Source: Jeotgalibacillus proteolyticus
GTDB lineage: Bacteria > Bacillota > Bacilli > Bacillales > Jeotgalibacillaceae
Reading direction: 5' to 3'
NCBI RefSeq assembly: GCF_002926065.1
Contig: NZ_PREZ01000001.1
Coordinates: 558,001-622,000, forward strand
DNA: 64,000 bases
Below the pieces are notes generated by a model. That model was not told the DNA's origin. It saw nothing but the letters and a program-made list of their open reading frames with translations, and made no database searches. The translations under genes were made by a program, and so were the position numbers. Positions within the stretch are counted from its first letter, which is position 1. Every line of letters starts with the position of its first letter. Positions 35,089-45,900 of this stretch are shown here, in pieces.

Positions 35089-35997
35089 TTATTCTCCTAT
35101 TTCATTTGTAAGTGTTCCAATGCCTTGAATTGATACCTTAACCCGATCTCCTTTTTTCAAAAACTTCGGTGGATTAAAACCTTTTCCTACGCCAGCCGGA
35201 GTACCAGTGGCAATTACATCACCAGGCTCAAGGGTCATCCCTTTTGATAAAGTTGAAATGATTTCCTCGATTGAAAAAATCATATCCTTTGTATTCCCAT
35301 CCTGTCTGATTTCATCATTTACTTTTGTTACTATGCTTAAATTACCCGGCTGAGGAATTTCATCCTTTGAGACTAGATATGGGCCCATTGGACATGTTTG
35401 ATCAAGGCTTTTTCCAATGAAGAACTGCTTATGCTTCGACTGTAAGTCCCTTGCCGTTACATCATTGACAATAGTGTAGCCAAAAACATAGTCATATGCC
35501 TGCTGTCTTGGAATATTTTTTCCCTTTTTTCCTATAACTATAGCAAGCTCTCCTTCATAATCAAGCCCTGATGTAAGCTCTTCATAGGAAGGGACTAATG
35601 CATAGTCGCCAGTAATAGAGGTTGCTGCTTTTGTAAATACCACAATTTCTTCGGGAATGTCTTTTTCAGAACCCATTTCAATCGCATGTTCACGATAATT
35701 CTTTCCGACGCAGATGACATTTTTAGGTGTTCTCGGGATGGGTGCTTCCCATACCAGATCTGAAAAGGCTACTTTATATCTTGAGGAAGAACCGCTTTCT
35801 TCAGCTGCGCGGATACATTTTCTTACTGTTTCCTGCAATTCCATTCCGCTTTGAATACCTTCTATCAGAGTAGCAGGCACATTTTCATTTGGCAGCAATT
35901 CTTTGTGAATGCGTACGATGTTCCATGCTGCTTCTTCCCTCTTTACCTTTACCCCGTAAAGTAATTTGTCTTCAAAACGAAAAGATAAGAATTTCAT
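35089..35997 (-). CDS. yisK: YisK-like fumarylacetoacetate-hydrolase-family protein
   Basis: This 302-aa enzyme consists of an N-terminal cap (1-90) and an FAH catalytic domain with ICVGKNYREHAIEMG, metal ligands in LDYEGELAIVIGKKG (Glu residues), VNDVTARDLQ and the closing GDVIATGTPAGVGKG. B. subtilis YisK acts as an oxaloacetate decarboxylase and interacts with cell-shape factors, and the length here is nearly identical. The ATG at 35997 (MKFLSFRF) with AAGGAG upstream is chosen over a 15-codon extension. It is followed by a terminator. Confidence 0.88.
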   Translation of the reverse strand: MKFLSFRFEDKLLYGVKVKREEAAWNIVRIHKELLPNENVPATLIEGIQSGMELQETVRKCIRAAEESGSSSRYKVAFSDLVWEAPIPRTPKNVICVGKNYREHAIEMGSEKDIPEEIVVFTKAATSITGDYALVPSYEELTSGLDYEGELAIVIGKKGKNIPRQQAYDYVFGYTIVNDVTARDLQSKHKQFFIGKSLDQTCPMGPYLVSKDEIPQPGNLSIVTKVNDEIRQDGNTKDMIFSIEEIISTLSKGMTLEPGDVIATGTPAGVGKGFNPPKFLKKGDRVKVSIQGIGTLTNEIGE

Positions 35998-36064
35998 TAA
36001 GTGAACACTCCTTAAAGTCTGAATTGTTCTTCTATTATACATTTTTTCTGCGAATCATGTAGTC

Positions 36065-37234
36065 TTATTTTACAATTTTCCCATACGATAGACGTCTCCA
36101 GACATATTCAAGAGGTCCTCTGCTGAATTTTGTCAGCCAGAGCTGAGACAGAATCACTTGGATAATAAAAATTCCTGCTGCAAGCAACAGCCCATCCTGC
36201 AGCGTAACTTCTCCGTATAATCCGAGTCCGTAGCTATAAAATATAAGAGTTCCTATTATAGATTGCAAAAGATAATTAGTTAACGACATTCTGCCTGTTT
36301 GAGCAAAAGGACGCAGCCATTTTACAGCAGCAGGCAAAATCATGATTAAAGCAATAAGCGCCATATACACCATGGCAAGCAACGGACCTCCTAGAAAGTC
36401 CTGCACGAAAGTGAAAGCAATATTTTTACCTCCCCAGTAAGGAGCTGTTTTAAGTGCTAAAGCGATTGGAAAAGCAATCAGAATGACTAAAAGGAAGAGT
36501 TTTTTCTTTTCCTTTGCTTTTTCCAGTAATTGAAGCTTTGAAATACCGGCTCCAATCATCATAAGCGGCAGCAGTGCGATCATAAGTAAAATAAAGGAAG
36601 AGGGATTATTGGCATAAAGCCAGTCATCCATTCTTTGGGTAAAAATCTCTGAAAAGCTTCCGCTGCCGTATGCTTGTATGGAAGATTGAATATCCTGCAC
36701 GGCACTGAAGTATGTAACACTAACCGGGTCTGTATATGAGGCAATAACAAAGACGACCGAGATAAGAGCCTGAGGGAGCAGGAATAAAATAAACCCTAAT
36801 ATTAAAAGCCATTTCCCCTCCAGCTTAAGCAGCCATATTAAAATCAGTCCGGCAGCTGCATAGCTGATTAATATATCTCCCGACCAAATAAAAAAAGCAT
36901 GAATAATGCCAATCCCAAGCAATACAGCAAGCCTTTTGAGGGCAAACGAATAAAAATCAATCCCTTTCTTCACTGAACGCTGAAATTGCAAAGCTAACCC
37001 GTACCCAAACATCATAGTAAACAATGGGTAAAAGCTTGCCTGAACAAATACATCGATAAACCAGTAAGCTGACCGGTTAATTGAATTTCCCCACCATGTA
37101 TAAGGGTCATAATAATAAATAGGAGAATGAAAAGCGATCATATTTACAATTAGAATTCCTAACAAAGCAAATCCTCTCATTACATCAAGTGATGCAATTC
37201 TATTTGGTTCATCTAAAGGTTGAATGGTCTTCAT
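36065..37234 (-). CDS. DUF418-family membrane protein
   Basis: This 389-aa protein starts with RIASLDVMRGFALLGILIVN, the hallmark of the YeiB/DUF418 family. It has about ten helices and a C-terminal section TGRMSLTNYLLQSIIGTLIF followed by WLTKFSRGPLEYVWRRLSYG. Members are predicted acyltransferase-like or transport proteins without firm function. GGAGG lies 10 nt before the ATG. It is divergent from gerPA and ends 67 bp before the yisK start codon on the same strand. It is not part of the spore operon. Confidence 0.85.
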   Translation of the reverse strand: MKTIQPLDEPNRIASLDVMRGFALLGILIVNMIAFHSPIYYYDPYTWWGNSINRSAYWFIDVFVQASFYPLFTMMFGYGLALQFQRSVKKGIDFYSFALKRLAVLLGIGIIHAFFIWSGDILISYAAAGLILIWLLKLEGKWLLILGFILFLLPQALISVVFVIASYTDPVSVTYFSAVQDIQSSIQAYGSGSFSEIFTQRMDDWLYANNPSSFILLMIALLPLMMIGAGISKLQLLEKAKEKKKLFLLVILIAFPIALALKTAPYWGGKNIAFTFVQDFLGGPLLAMVYMALIALIMILPAAVKWLRPFAQTGRMSLTNYLLQSIIGTLIFYSYGLGLYGEVTLQDGLLLAAGIFIIQVILSQLWLTKFSRGPLEYVWRRLSYGKIVK

Positions 37235-37261
37235 CTGGTGTATACCTCCGTTTTACGATTT

Positions 37262-37290
37262 GCACATTCCAATACAATCCACATATAATG
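37262..37290 (+). promoter_or_regulatory. Possible sigma-K promoter of gerP
   Basis: GCACA (37262-37266) and CATATAATG (37282-37290) resemble the AC and CATANNNTA elements of mother-cell sigma-K promoters at 15-nt spacing. gerP is expressed late in the mother cell in B. subtilis. The match is weak but well placed, about 37 bp before gerPA. Confidence 0.35.
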
Positions 37291-37327
37291 TAACATCATT
37301 TGGATTAACTCGTGAAGGGATGTTTTT

Positions 37328-37552
37328 GTGATGCCAGGAATTGTAGGGGCCATTCAAATCATCAGCATCGGTTCTAGTGCGGTCTTGCACGTCGGTGATT
37401 GCTTTGCTGTACAGCCAACTTCTTCAACAAAAACATTTGCAGGCGCTGGCTCTTTTAACACAGGCAACGGTCTCTTCGTAGAGAATCATCAGTCAGCGAC
37501 AAATACCTGGGACAGTGATCAATTTGATCAGCCGACTGGAGGTTTATTTTGA
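37328..37552 (+). CDS. gerPA: Spore germination protein GerPA
   Basis: This 74-aa spore-coat protein opens the six-gene gerP row that makes the coat permeable to germinants. It shows the GerPA/PF fold: a short beta motif IIGSSAVLHVGDC-like repeat, then FAGAGSFNTGNG and a C-terminal DQFDQPTGG. The start is GTG 37328 with AAGGGA 8 nt away, or ATG 37331 one codon on. The stop overlaps the gerPB ATG (TGATG). Confidence 0.9.
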   Translation: MMPGIVGAIQIISIGSSAVLHVGDCFAVQPTSSTKTFAGAGSFNTGNGLFVENHQSATNTWDSDQFDQPTGGLF

Positions 37553-37761
37553 TGCTTCCACATTGGACAATTCACCAGCAAATTACCATTAACTCAGTGC
37601 GTATTGGCAGTATGACGAATTCTTCTATTCTACAAATTGGGACAGCCGGAACGATCCAGTCTTCTGCAGAGCTCATGAATTCAGGTAAATTTACCTCTGC
37701 TGCACCTGCACTACTGCCACCCGGCAAATCAGTCCCAATATCAAATCCTCGCGGGAGTTGA
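37552..37761 (+). CDS. gerPB: Spore germination protein GerPB
   Basis: This 69-aa protein has the short GerPB motif QITINSVRIGSMTNSSILQI followed by GTAG and a Pro-rich end (PALLPPGKSVPISNP). GGAGG at 37538-37542 is 9 nt before the ATG. The frame overlaps the gerPA stop, so both are translationally coupled. Confidence 0.88.
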   Translation: MLPHWTIHQQITINSVRIGSMTNSSILQIGTAGTIQSSAELMNSGKFTSAAPALLPPGKSVPISNPRGS

Positions 37762-37765
37762 GTAA

Positions 37766-38284
37766 ATGCAGCAGCTTTATTATCAAATCTCGTTACTTCA
37801 GCAGCAGCTTAAGGAGTGTATGGATCGTCTTGTTCAAATGGAACAAAGATTCGAAGAAAGAAATTCCTCTCCCTCATCCGTTCATATCGAAAAAATCGAA
37901 TATAAATTTGATCAACTAAAGGTAGAAACGCTTGAAGGGACATTATCAATTGGCCTCACCCCATCTGATCTGGCCAAATACAATGCTGAAATCCCTAATT
38001 TATATTCTGTGAACACCCTTCAGGATAACACCAGACAATACATTTCTGAGCAAATTCCATTGATCTTTTCTCAGGGAGAGATGATTTATGATCCGGAGGG
38101 GAACGCACTCACCCCTGCTCAGCTGACTGACCAGCTCATGCAGCAGGTGCCCCAGCGCATCGACTATCTGCAGCAGAATCACAGAGGATCAGCTCCGTTA
38201 TCTGAGGAACAGCTCTCTGCTTTACTTAAACGCGATGTGTCCCATGCTCTACAGGCACTTCGTGAAAAACAGCCGCAGGGCTAA
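37766..38284 (+). CDS. gerPC: Spore germination protein GerPC
   Basis: This 172-aa protein, shorter than my recollection of B. subtilis GerPC, has an N-terminal coiled coil (QLYYQISLLQQQLKECMDRL and on to residue about 30), then a beta-rich domain with IEYKFDQLKVETLEGTLSIG and a polar C-terminus. It is proposed to scaffold GerP assembly in the coat. GGGAG precedes the ATG and it lies 4 bp behind gerPB. Confidence 0.88.
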   Translation: MQQLYYQISLLQQQLKECMDRLVQMEQRFEERNSSPSSVHIEKIEYKFDQLKVETLEGTLSIGLTPSDLAKYNAEIPNLYSVNTLQDNTRQYISEQIPLIFSQGEMIYDPEGNALTPAQLTDQLMQQVPQRIDYLQQNHRGSAPLSEEQLSALLKRDVSHALQALREKQPQG

Positions 38285-38298
38285 GGAGAGAATTTGCT

Positions 38299-38472
38299 AT
38301 GATTGTGTTTGAGCAGGAAAATAATATATACCATATTCAAATCGGAAGTGTTTCGTCGTCTTCTCTTTTACACATTGGCGATGTATGTTCTATTCAGTTG
38401 GATTCGTCATTTGACACTCCTCCCGAATCATTAATTATCGGACCCTTCGTTCCGCTTCAGCCGGAGGGCTAA
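38299..38472 (+). CDS. gerPD: Spore germination protein GerPD
   Basis: This small 57-aa frame begins with ATG at 38299 behind AAGGAGAG. It encodes the HIQIGSVSSSSLLHIGD motif that recurs in GerPB, PE and PF, and ends in GPFVPLQPEG. It fills the gap between gerPC (14 bp) and gerPE (stop TAA directly followed by ATG). Position and motif make it GerPD. Confidence 0.85.
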   Translation: MIVFEQENNIYHIQIGSVSSSSLLHIGDVCSIQLDSSFDTPPESLIIGPFVPLQPEG

Positions 38473-38835
38473 ATGTCTTCCCGGATTGGCAATCTTCATA
38501 TAACCACAACTGCTTCTAATGCTGTCATTCAAATTGGTGATACATGCAGAGTCGATTCAAACGCAAGAGTTATCGCCGTGCAAAGGCAGCGTGAATTTTT
38601 TTATGGAGAGGAAGCGCCATTTTCCAACTATGAAATTTTTTCAACGCCTCCAGCTCCTCCCCGCCACCTTTTAGATCACTGCCTTTGCCAGCCAAGCATC
38701 AATACGGTCGGATCATTGAGACTGGTAGGACTGGCGAACTCATCTGTATTGCATGTTGGTAATTCAGAACATATACGAATGGTTTCCCGGGTTAAGCATA
38801 TTCGTCACTTTCATGGAAACCAGGAATTTTTATAA
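38473..38835 (+). CDS. gerPE: Spore germination protein GerPE
   Basis: This 120-aa coat protein has two GerP beta motifs: NAVIQIGDTCRVDS near the start and NSSVLHVGNSEHIRM near the end, joined by an aromatic, Pro-rich middle with DHCLCQPS (two Cys). Its start codon touches the gerPD stop. Confidence 0.88.
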   Translation: MSSRIGNLHITTTASNAVIQIGDTCRVDSNARVIAVQRQREFFYGEEAPFSNYEIFSTPPAPPRHLLDHCLCQPSINTVGSLRLVGLANSSVLHVGNSEHIRMVSRVKHIRHFHGNQEFL

Positions 38836-38850
38836 GAAGGAGTGAAAAAA

Positions 38851-39069
38851 GTGCCTTCTCTTACAGGCCCCATACAAATACTGAATATCGGGGGCGGAAC
38901 AGTTCAATTTGGAGATACTGCTGTTATCTCACCAAAGAGCGCGTCAAGAAACTGCGGCGGCGCAGGATCCTTTAGTACCGGTCCTTTTCATGTTTATAAT
39001 AGTGGATTCAGTTTAAACCAGAGTTATAATGTAAGCGGTGTGGATCAGCCGATCGTTGGGAATAATTAA
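38851..39069 (+). CDS. gerPF: Spore germination protein GerPF
   Basis: This 72-aa paralogue of GerPA has IQILNIGGGTVQFGDTAVIS, then PKSASRNCGGAGSFSTG, and ends SGVDQPIVGN. The GTG at 38851 (PSLTGPIQ) is chosen with AAGGAG 8 nt before it; a GTG three codons earlier lies inside the ribosome site. It closes the operon with a hairpin behind. Confidence 0.88.
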   Translation: MPSLTGPIQILNIGGGTVQFGDTAVISPKSASRNCGGAGSFSTGPFHVYNSGFSLNQSYNVSGVDQPIVGNN

Positions 39070-39080
39070 ATACTTGAGTG

Positions 39081-39120
39081 AATAAAAGAAGGCTGAGACA
39101 TTTGTTGTCTCAGCCTTCTA
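39081..39120 (-). terminator. Terminator of addA (hairpin shared with gerPF)
   Basis: AGAAGGCTGAGACA / TGTCTCAGCCTTCT is a 14-bp perfect stem. On the minus strand TTTTATT follows, while the plus strand lacks a T-run. It mainly ends addBA transcription. Confidence 0.8.
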
Positions 39121-39170
39121 TAGCGGCATCACCCGCTTCATTCACCTCATACACTTAAAACTTAAATCCA

Positions 39171-42100
39171 TTAAAAATTATACCCTTCAATCGAACTGGC
39201 TGTTTTACTTTGGTAGTCCATTTCCTCCCCTTCAAGCGGAAGCACATGGCCTCCGTCAAAAAAGTATAAAATCGTTTCATCGATCGTACGGCCAAGAATT
39301 TTTTCTAATGCCAATTTATATAATGACAGCTGGGTTGTATACCTTCTCTTCATCACATTTTTTGCCTGCGGGAAGCCGCCTTCGAATCGGTCTGTAATCC
39401 GGTCTGTTTTATAATCAAGTAATACTATCCCGTCTTCATCTTCAAATAAGCAGTCGACCACCCCCTGAATCAATACATTATCCTGAGAATCACTTTGAGC
39501 AGAAGGCAAACCGAGCTCTTTTGCTCCTGCTACGTAAGTAAATGGAATTTCTCTTTTAATGCTTTTCGCATGAAGCAGACGTTTTCCAATAGTTGAATCA
39601 AAGAAAGAAATAATCGGCTGCAGACTGACTGCTGATTTCTGCTCCGGTGTCAGCAATTCCTTCCGCTCCATTTCTTCTAGTAGAACACGTATAGTTTCTA
39701 CTGTTGGTTCCTGATTTAGGGGGATATGCTGCATTACCATATGCATAATCGTCCCTCTTTCTGCTGCTGAAATCTTTGTTTCCTGCAGAAATTTTGGACG
39801 GTCAAACAATTTCTTAGAGGATTTGCCTGCAAAATCAAAGGCGCTTCTCTCATCCTGTATCTCATTCATCCGTTTTATATCTGAAACAGACTGCTTGGAA
39901 CGTCTTTTTGTCGTTTCTTCAAATGGATAGGACCAATTAAGCCGGTTAAAGACCTCTTCCCTGCTGCTGCTCTCTACCGGGACAGGCTGATGACGCTGAA
40001 CTAAATCCAGGAATTTTTCCTGTGTTACATTTTCCTCTTCCATTTTTTCAATCTCAGCACTGTCAATTAGCTGAACAGACCATTCTGCCGGATCCTCAAG
40101 CTTATTTAAAGGCTGCTCCTGCTGCAGAACTGCACCGTCCTTATGCCTGATAAGAGCCGGACCGATCCAATCAAGATAGGATTTAGCTGCTTTTCTCGTA
40201 AATTCAGGCAGAAGCCATTTAGTATGATTACCAGCTGATTGCCATTTTTCCATTGCTTTTTGTGCATCTTTTAAAGTCGCTACCAAGTATAGACGTTCCT
40301 TCGCACGTGTCATGGCAACGTAGAGTACTCTCATTTCCTCAGCTAAATTCTCCAGTCGCTTTTTTTCTTTAAAAGCAAGCTGAGGCAGCGTTTCATAGCT
40401 TATCCTTTTTTCAGGCTGGACATAAGGAAGCGCTAATCCAAACTCTTTATCGAGAAAAAACCTTCCCCTTAAATCAAGCTCATTAAAGGCACGGGCCATT
40501 CCTGATAGGAATACAACAGGGAACTCAAGTCCTTTACTGGAATGGATCGTCATCAGCCGGACGACGTCTTCCTGTTCGCTTAGTCCTCTTGCTGCACCTA
40601 AATCATCCCCGCGATCCCGCATGCGCTCAACGAATCGTAGAAAACGGAATAAGCCCCTAAAAGAAGTCGCTTCATATTGCCTTGCTCTGTCATATAAGGC
40701 TCTCAGGTTCGCCTGGCGCTGCTTTCCTCCAGGTGTTCCTCCTACAAAATCGTAAAACTGAGTGTCTCTGTAAAGCTGCCATATCAGCTCTGCCATTGCC
40801 CCGCTTCTTGCCATCGTCCGCCATTTAGTGAGCTGCTTTAAAAACCATTCCAATTTTTCCTGAAGCCCTTTGTCCTCCTGCTTACCACCCCTATCTACAA
40901 AAGACTGAAGGGCATCCCAGTAAGAGCCTGAAGAAGCAGCAGTTCTAATATTGCCAAGCTGTTCTTCCGTGCAGTTGACAATAGGCGAACGCAGGACAGA
41001 AGCAAGCGGAATATCCTGATGTGGATTGTCAATTATTTTAAGAAGCGAGATCATAATCGAGACCTCGGTAGCTTCAAAATAACCAGTCGATACATTAGCA
41101 TACAAAGGAATTCCTGCCTGCCGAAATTCCTCCATCATATCAGGCGTCCAGGTCATGGACCGTGACAAAATCACAATATCTCTGTATTCAACTGGCCGGT
41201 GAATCTTTCTCTTAATATCGTAAACAGGCATTTCATTATCAATCATTTTACGGATTTCTTTAATAATAAACCTTGCCTCAAGCCTTGATTTCTCCATTTC
41301 CCTTTGGTCCATTACTTCGTCCAGGGAATCCGGCTCCCCTCCAGGCTCAGCCTGATCAATGAGGGAAAGCTGCACCGGGATATCATCTTCCAAGGGATAG
41401 GGCGCACCTTTTACAAGCTCCGCATCCTTGTTATAATCAATCTCTCCTACCTGTTCTCCCATAATCTGCCGGAATACAAAATTAGTAGCATCTAAAATTT
41501 CCGGCCGGCTTCTGAAGTTCTGCGAGAGATCAATTTTTAATCCGCTCAGCTCTTTTGAGAATGTACGGTATTTCTTTAGAAATAAGTTGGGTTCTGCTAA
41601 TCTGAATCGGTAAATTGACTGCTTAACATCCCCTACCATAAACAGATTGCCATTTTTTTCTGAGCCGTTTTTTACAAGCTGCAAAATCGTTTCCTGCACC
41701 ATATTTGTATCCTGGTATTCATCCACCAGCACTTCTTTGAATTTTCTCTGGTAATGGCGAGCCGCTTCAGAAGGATTTGGAGAAGCTCCATCTTCTGAGT
41801 TTTCGTCCTTTAAAATTGCCAGACAATAATGCTCCAGGTCAGCAAAATCAACTAAACCTCGTTCTTCTTTTGCTTCAGAAAAACGAAGGTGAAATTCTTT
41901 AACAAGACTAATTAGTACAGTTAGCTGATCCGTCATTTTTCTCATATCGCGCAGATAGCTCTGAGGATCCCGGATAAAAAATGTATCACGAATTGCTTCA
42001 ATCATTTTTTTGGTCTGATCACGCCATTTCTTTGTCTGCTCAATCAGCCCTTCATTAAATTCATCCCCTTTACAGGATTTTAACCTTGTAAAGTTCATCC

Positions 42101-42944
42101 CCTTTATTTGCTGATCGATTTCAAGCCAATCGGCTGCGTTTTTTAATCTCTCAAGCTGCGCTAAATCATCTTCAAAATTGACTGCACGCGGAGAAGGACC
42201 TCCCGGCTGCCTGCTTGCATCAAGGGAAAAGCGGGTAAGCTGCATCGCACCTTCAATTTCAAGCTGAATATGAAAAAGCAAGTAATCGATTAAAGGATGT
42301 TCATTTATATCATAGTCCTCCGGAACATTATGCAACTGAATGATTTGATCGAGCCATTGATCTGGATTTGCATGGGAACGTGAAAATTCATACAGCTTTC
42401 TGATCAGCTGATGAAGTGCATCGTCACTCCGGTCATTCGTTACTGCTTCAACGAGGCGCGTAAAGGGAGCATTTTCCTCACCATATTTCTCCTCAAGCAT
42501 TTCCTCAAGTACTTCATCCTTTAACAGCTCTGCTTCTGTGGTGTCAGCAATCCGGAAACCTGGGTCAATATCAATCAAATAATAATAGGTCCGGATTACG
42601 TCTAAACAAAATGAATGCAAAGTTGAAATGGATGCTTTGTTAATCAGGCTCATCTGCTTTCTTAGATGGGTTGAGTCCGGAAATTCCTGCAGCGAACGCT
42701 CGAGTGCCTGTCCGACCCTGTGCTTCATTTCAGCAGCTGATGCATTAGTAAACGTTACAACGAGCAGCTCATCGATATTAACGGGACTGTCTTCATTTAA
42801 AACCTTTTGAATCATCCGTTCAACCAGTACAGCTGTTTTTCCTGAGCCGGCAGCAGCTGCTACCAGGATATCCTGATCCTTTGCCCATATTGCCTGCCAC
42901 TGGTCGTCTGTCCATGTAACATCATTTGGTTTTACCGGTATCAA
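39171..42944 (-). CDS. addA: ATP-dependent helicase/nuclease subunit A (AddA)
   Basis: This 1257-aa UvrD-type helicase-nuclease processes double-strand breaks with AddB. It has Walker A AAAGSGKTAVLVERM (residues about 34-48), Walker B VDEYQDTNMVQ, RecB-like helicase motifs (FRSRPEILD, TIHSSKGLEFPVVFL, MTRAKERLYLV) and a C-terminal RecB nuclease with GVVDCLFE, then IVLLDYKTD. The start is TTG with a GAGGAGGAG site; no better start exists. It overlaps addB by 23 bp. Chi recognition resides in AddB. Confidence 0.95.
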   Translation of the reverse strand: MIPVKPNDVTWTDDQWQAIWAKDQDILVAAAAGSGKTAVLVERMIQKVLNEDSPVNIDELLVVTFTNASAAEMKHRVGQALERSLQEFPDSTHLRKQMSLINKASISTLHSFCLDVIRTYYYLIDIDPGFRIADTTEAELLKDEVLEEMLEEKYGEENAPFTRLVEAVTNDRSDDALHQLIRKLYEFSRSHANPDQWLDQIIQLHNVPEDYDINEHPLIDYLLFHIQLEIEGAMQLTRFSLDASRQPGGPSPRAVNFEDDLAQLERLKNAADWLEIDQQIKGMNFTRLKSCKGDEFNEGLIEQTKKWRDQTKKMIEAIRDTFFIRDPQSYLRDMRKMTDQLTVLISLVKEFHLRFSEAKEERGLVDFADLEHYCLAILKDENSEDGASPNPSEAARHYQRKFKEVLVDEYQDTNMVQETILQLVKNGSEKNGNLFMVGDVKQSIYRFRLAEPNLFLKKYRTFSKELSGLKIDLSQNFRSRPEILDATNFVFRQIMGEQVGEIDYNKDAELVKGAPYPLEDDIPVQLSLIDQAEPGGEPDSLDEVMDQREMEKSRLEARFIIKEIRKMIDNEMPVYDIKRKIHRPVEYRDIVILSRSMTWTPDMMEEFRQAGIPLYANVSTGYFEATEVSIMISLLKIIDNPHQDIPLASVLRSPIVNCTEEQLGNIRTAASSGSYWDALQSFVDRGGKQEDKGLQEKLEWFLKQLTKWRTMARSGAMAELIWQLYRDTQFYDFVGGTPGGKQRQANLRALYDRARQYEATSFRGLFRFLRFVERMRDRGDDLGAARGLSEQEDVVRLMTIHSSKGLEFPVVFLSGMARAFNELDLRGRFFLDKEFGLALPYVQPEKRISYETLPQLAFKEKKRLENLAEEMRVLYVAMTRAKERLYLVATLKDAQKAMEKWQSAGNHTKWLLPEFTRKAAKSYLDWIGPALIRHKDGAVLQQEQPLNKLEDPAEWSVQLIDSAEIEKMEEENVTQEKFLDLVQRHQPVPVESSSREEVFNRLNWSYPFEETTKRRSKQSVSDIKRMNEIQDERSAFDFAGKSSKKLFDRPKFLQETKISAAERGTIMHMVMQHIPLNQEPTVETIRVLLEEMERKELLTPEQKSAVSLQPIISFFDSTIGKRLLHAKSIKREIPFTYVAGAKELGLPSAQSDSQDNVLIQGVVDCLFEDEDGIVLLDYKTDRITDRFEGGFPQAKNVMKRRYTTQLSLYKLALEKILGRTIDETILYFFDGGHVLPLEGEEMDYQSKTASSIEGYNF

Positions 42945-45900
42945 GCTGCCACTCCTCCTCTCTCATACTTAGCAGTAAGTCCTCCGGCTTTTTGGGCTGG
43001 AGCTTTCGGTACTGATTATCTTCAAGCGCCTGGTCAAACTGGCATACAGACCGGTAAGAACAAAACTGGCAAGGCGTTCTTTTTTTAAATTCATAGGGAT
43101 CAATATTTACATCCCCGCTCATAATACGATCTCCTGATTGCTGAAACAGCTTTCTTGTATGCTGCCTCATCGCCTGAAACTGCCCTTTACTTGCCGATTT
43201 AGAATCAGAACGAAGCGAGCCGTCTTTTTTCAGACCCGCAGAGATAATCGATGACTGCCCCTGCTCAAGTGTCTGATCCATCAGTCTGACAGCTTCTTCA
43301 TCGCCAAGGACCAGCCCCTTCATTTTATATTGCTTTAGGAGCTCTTCTTCTATCTCATCGAGTGAAAGTCTCTTTTTGCTTTTTATTAAAGGATTATGAA
43401 GATGAAAATATAAAATTCCGGCAGGATCGGCTTCCGCTTTAACCAGCTGTTTTGAATTTGATAAGGCAATATCCAAATAAGTCAGCATTTGCAGTGAGAG
43501 TCCATAATAAATTTCGGTAAAATCCAGATCTCTTGCACTCGACTTATAATCAATGACTCTCAGATACACTTTTTCATCAATGCTTGCGGTATCAACGCGG
43601 TCAATTCGGCCCTGCAGCTGCATGGTGGCGCCGTTGGTCAATTCAAATTCAAGCGGAGGAAGCTCCTGCCTTGGTCCAAATCCTACCTCTACGCCAATCG
43701 GAACAAAACCACTCGATCTGGCATGTTCACTTATGATATACGAAGCCTGCCCAATAACACCCTCAAGTTTTTTTGCAATATGCTGATAACGGCTTGAGCT
43801 AAGCAAAATCTGATGTTGAAGCCTTGGTGCCAGATGCTCCACTGCTTCCTTTGCAAGCGTTTGACAAAGCTCCCTCGTTACCTTTTTCCAATCAAGCTTA
43901 CGGACAATCAGCTGCTCAGAGATCCATTTCAAGGCAGCATGAAAGAGCTCGCCAATGTTAGGCGCTTCCAGCTTAAACACACTTCTCTCCTGCAGCTTCA
44001 GACCGTGGCTTGCAAAATGAGAAAACGCACAGCTGTTCAGCTTTTCCATTCGTGATACGCTTGCCAAAATAGACGATCCATACAGCTCTTTCGTTGTATC
44101 AGCGGATAATGGCTTTGTCGTATTGCGGTAAAATAAACTTGATAAAATTCTCCTGCTTGAATCTTTCCAAAGCAGGTCCCCCGCGTAAAAATTATAAACA
44201 TCCCACCAGTGGTCAGCCATCGGATAATTTCGTTTTAATTGCTGAAGCTGGGTTGTCAGATAAGAAATTGTAGCTTCCGGATGGCAAATATACTCAAGCT
44301 GTTTATCAGCCGCAAGCTCTATAGGGTCGTTCAGCGTAAAGGAGCCTTTGAAGCTAGGTATAACTTCTTTAAGACGATTGATATAAGGGGAAGCAAGCAA
44401 GGATTTTCCTTCTTCATCAGCAATAGGATATGACACATAAAGCCTTTGGGACGATGAAGTAAATGCACGGTAAGCCATAAATTCTTCGTCCAAAAGCCTC
44501 GTTTTGGCATTCGGAGCGAGATTCAATCCTGAACGCTCCAGCCAGTCTCTGTCTTCTTCTGCAAGCACTCCGTCATCCTGCATACGCGATGGCAGCACTC
44601 CATCATTTACACCCAGAACAAAAGCCGCCTTAATAGAAGGAAGTCTTGATTTATCAAGATCGGCAATAATCACATGGTCAACGGAAGGTGGAACCAAAGA
44701 AAACTCCAGTGCTTCAAGACCGGTTTCCAATAGGTCAGCGAATTCTGCAGTAGTCATATTTTCATCGCCCAGCATCTCTACCAGCTGATCCAGCAGGTCA
44801 ATGACTGCGTTCCACGCCTGATCATGCTCTCTAGCACGAAGCAGGTCGCCTCTCTCTTCAGCCATGACAGCAAACTGCTCAAGCTTTTCCGGTACACTCA
44901 GTTCCTCTAAGAACTGGTATAGCGCCTGGCTTTTTCCTCTTGCTGTTTTGTTTCTGTTAAGCCTTCTATGAAACTTTTTCATCGGCTCAACAATAATACT
45001 TCTTGCCTCATTTAAATCGCTTTCTATTTCCTGTTCATGATCAGTTTGCGGAGCATCAACAAAATCCAGCCCGCGAAATCTCCTGTAGTGAAAATACTCC
45101 TGCTTGATCCAGCGGTCTCCTTGTATTCCGTGGGCAAGAGTATAATTTTCCAGCCTGTCCATTTGGCGTCGGATTTTGTACACTCTTGTTACATCCGGGT
45201 AGAAAAGCTCGGTTTTTACCGCTCTGAAGACAGAATCATACCGCCAATTTTTCACGATCATTTCTAAAGTTGACCGAATAAATTCTACGAGCGGGTGATT
45301 GAGCATCGTTCGCTTTTCATCAATAAAATAAGGAATCTCGTAATCATAAAAAATGGGTTCTATTAACTCATGATAGGCATGCCCGTTTCTCATCAGCATT
45401 GCCATATCCTTATAACGAAAGCCTTCACTCCGGGCAAGTTTTCGTATTTCCCGGGCAATGCCTTCCACCTCTGCTCGGCGGTTGGCTGCTTCAGTAATAT
45501 ACAGGCTTGACTCCTTGTTATAAGACATATTCCGCTGTTCGAAGCTGCTTTCAAGAAAGGTAAGACTTTCACTCTCAAAACGGTTTCTGCCGTGTTCATG
45601 GTCCACTTTCACCTTTATATTTTTTTGCTGAGCAATTTCCTTTATTTTAAGAAAGGTTTCATTTGTCTGGCGGAAAAGAGCGGCGCTTGTCCCGGGTTCA
45701 TCCATTGTTAAGGCAACCGTGACATTCTTTCCGTTTGTCATAAGCTCACTTAACACAAGATACTCCTGGGGGGTGAAGCTATGAAAGCCGTCTATGTATA
45801 TATCAGCCTCTTTTACCCAAGAAGATCCTGCTATATTAGCAGCAAGGAGCTTAAAATAATCCTCTGCATCTATATACTTTCCAGCCAGCAGCTGATCAAA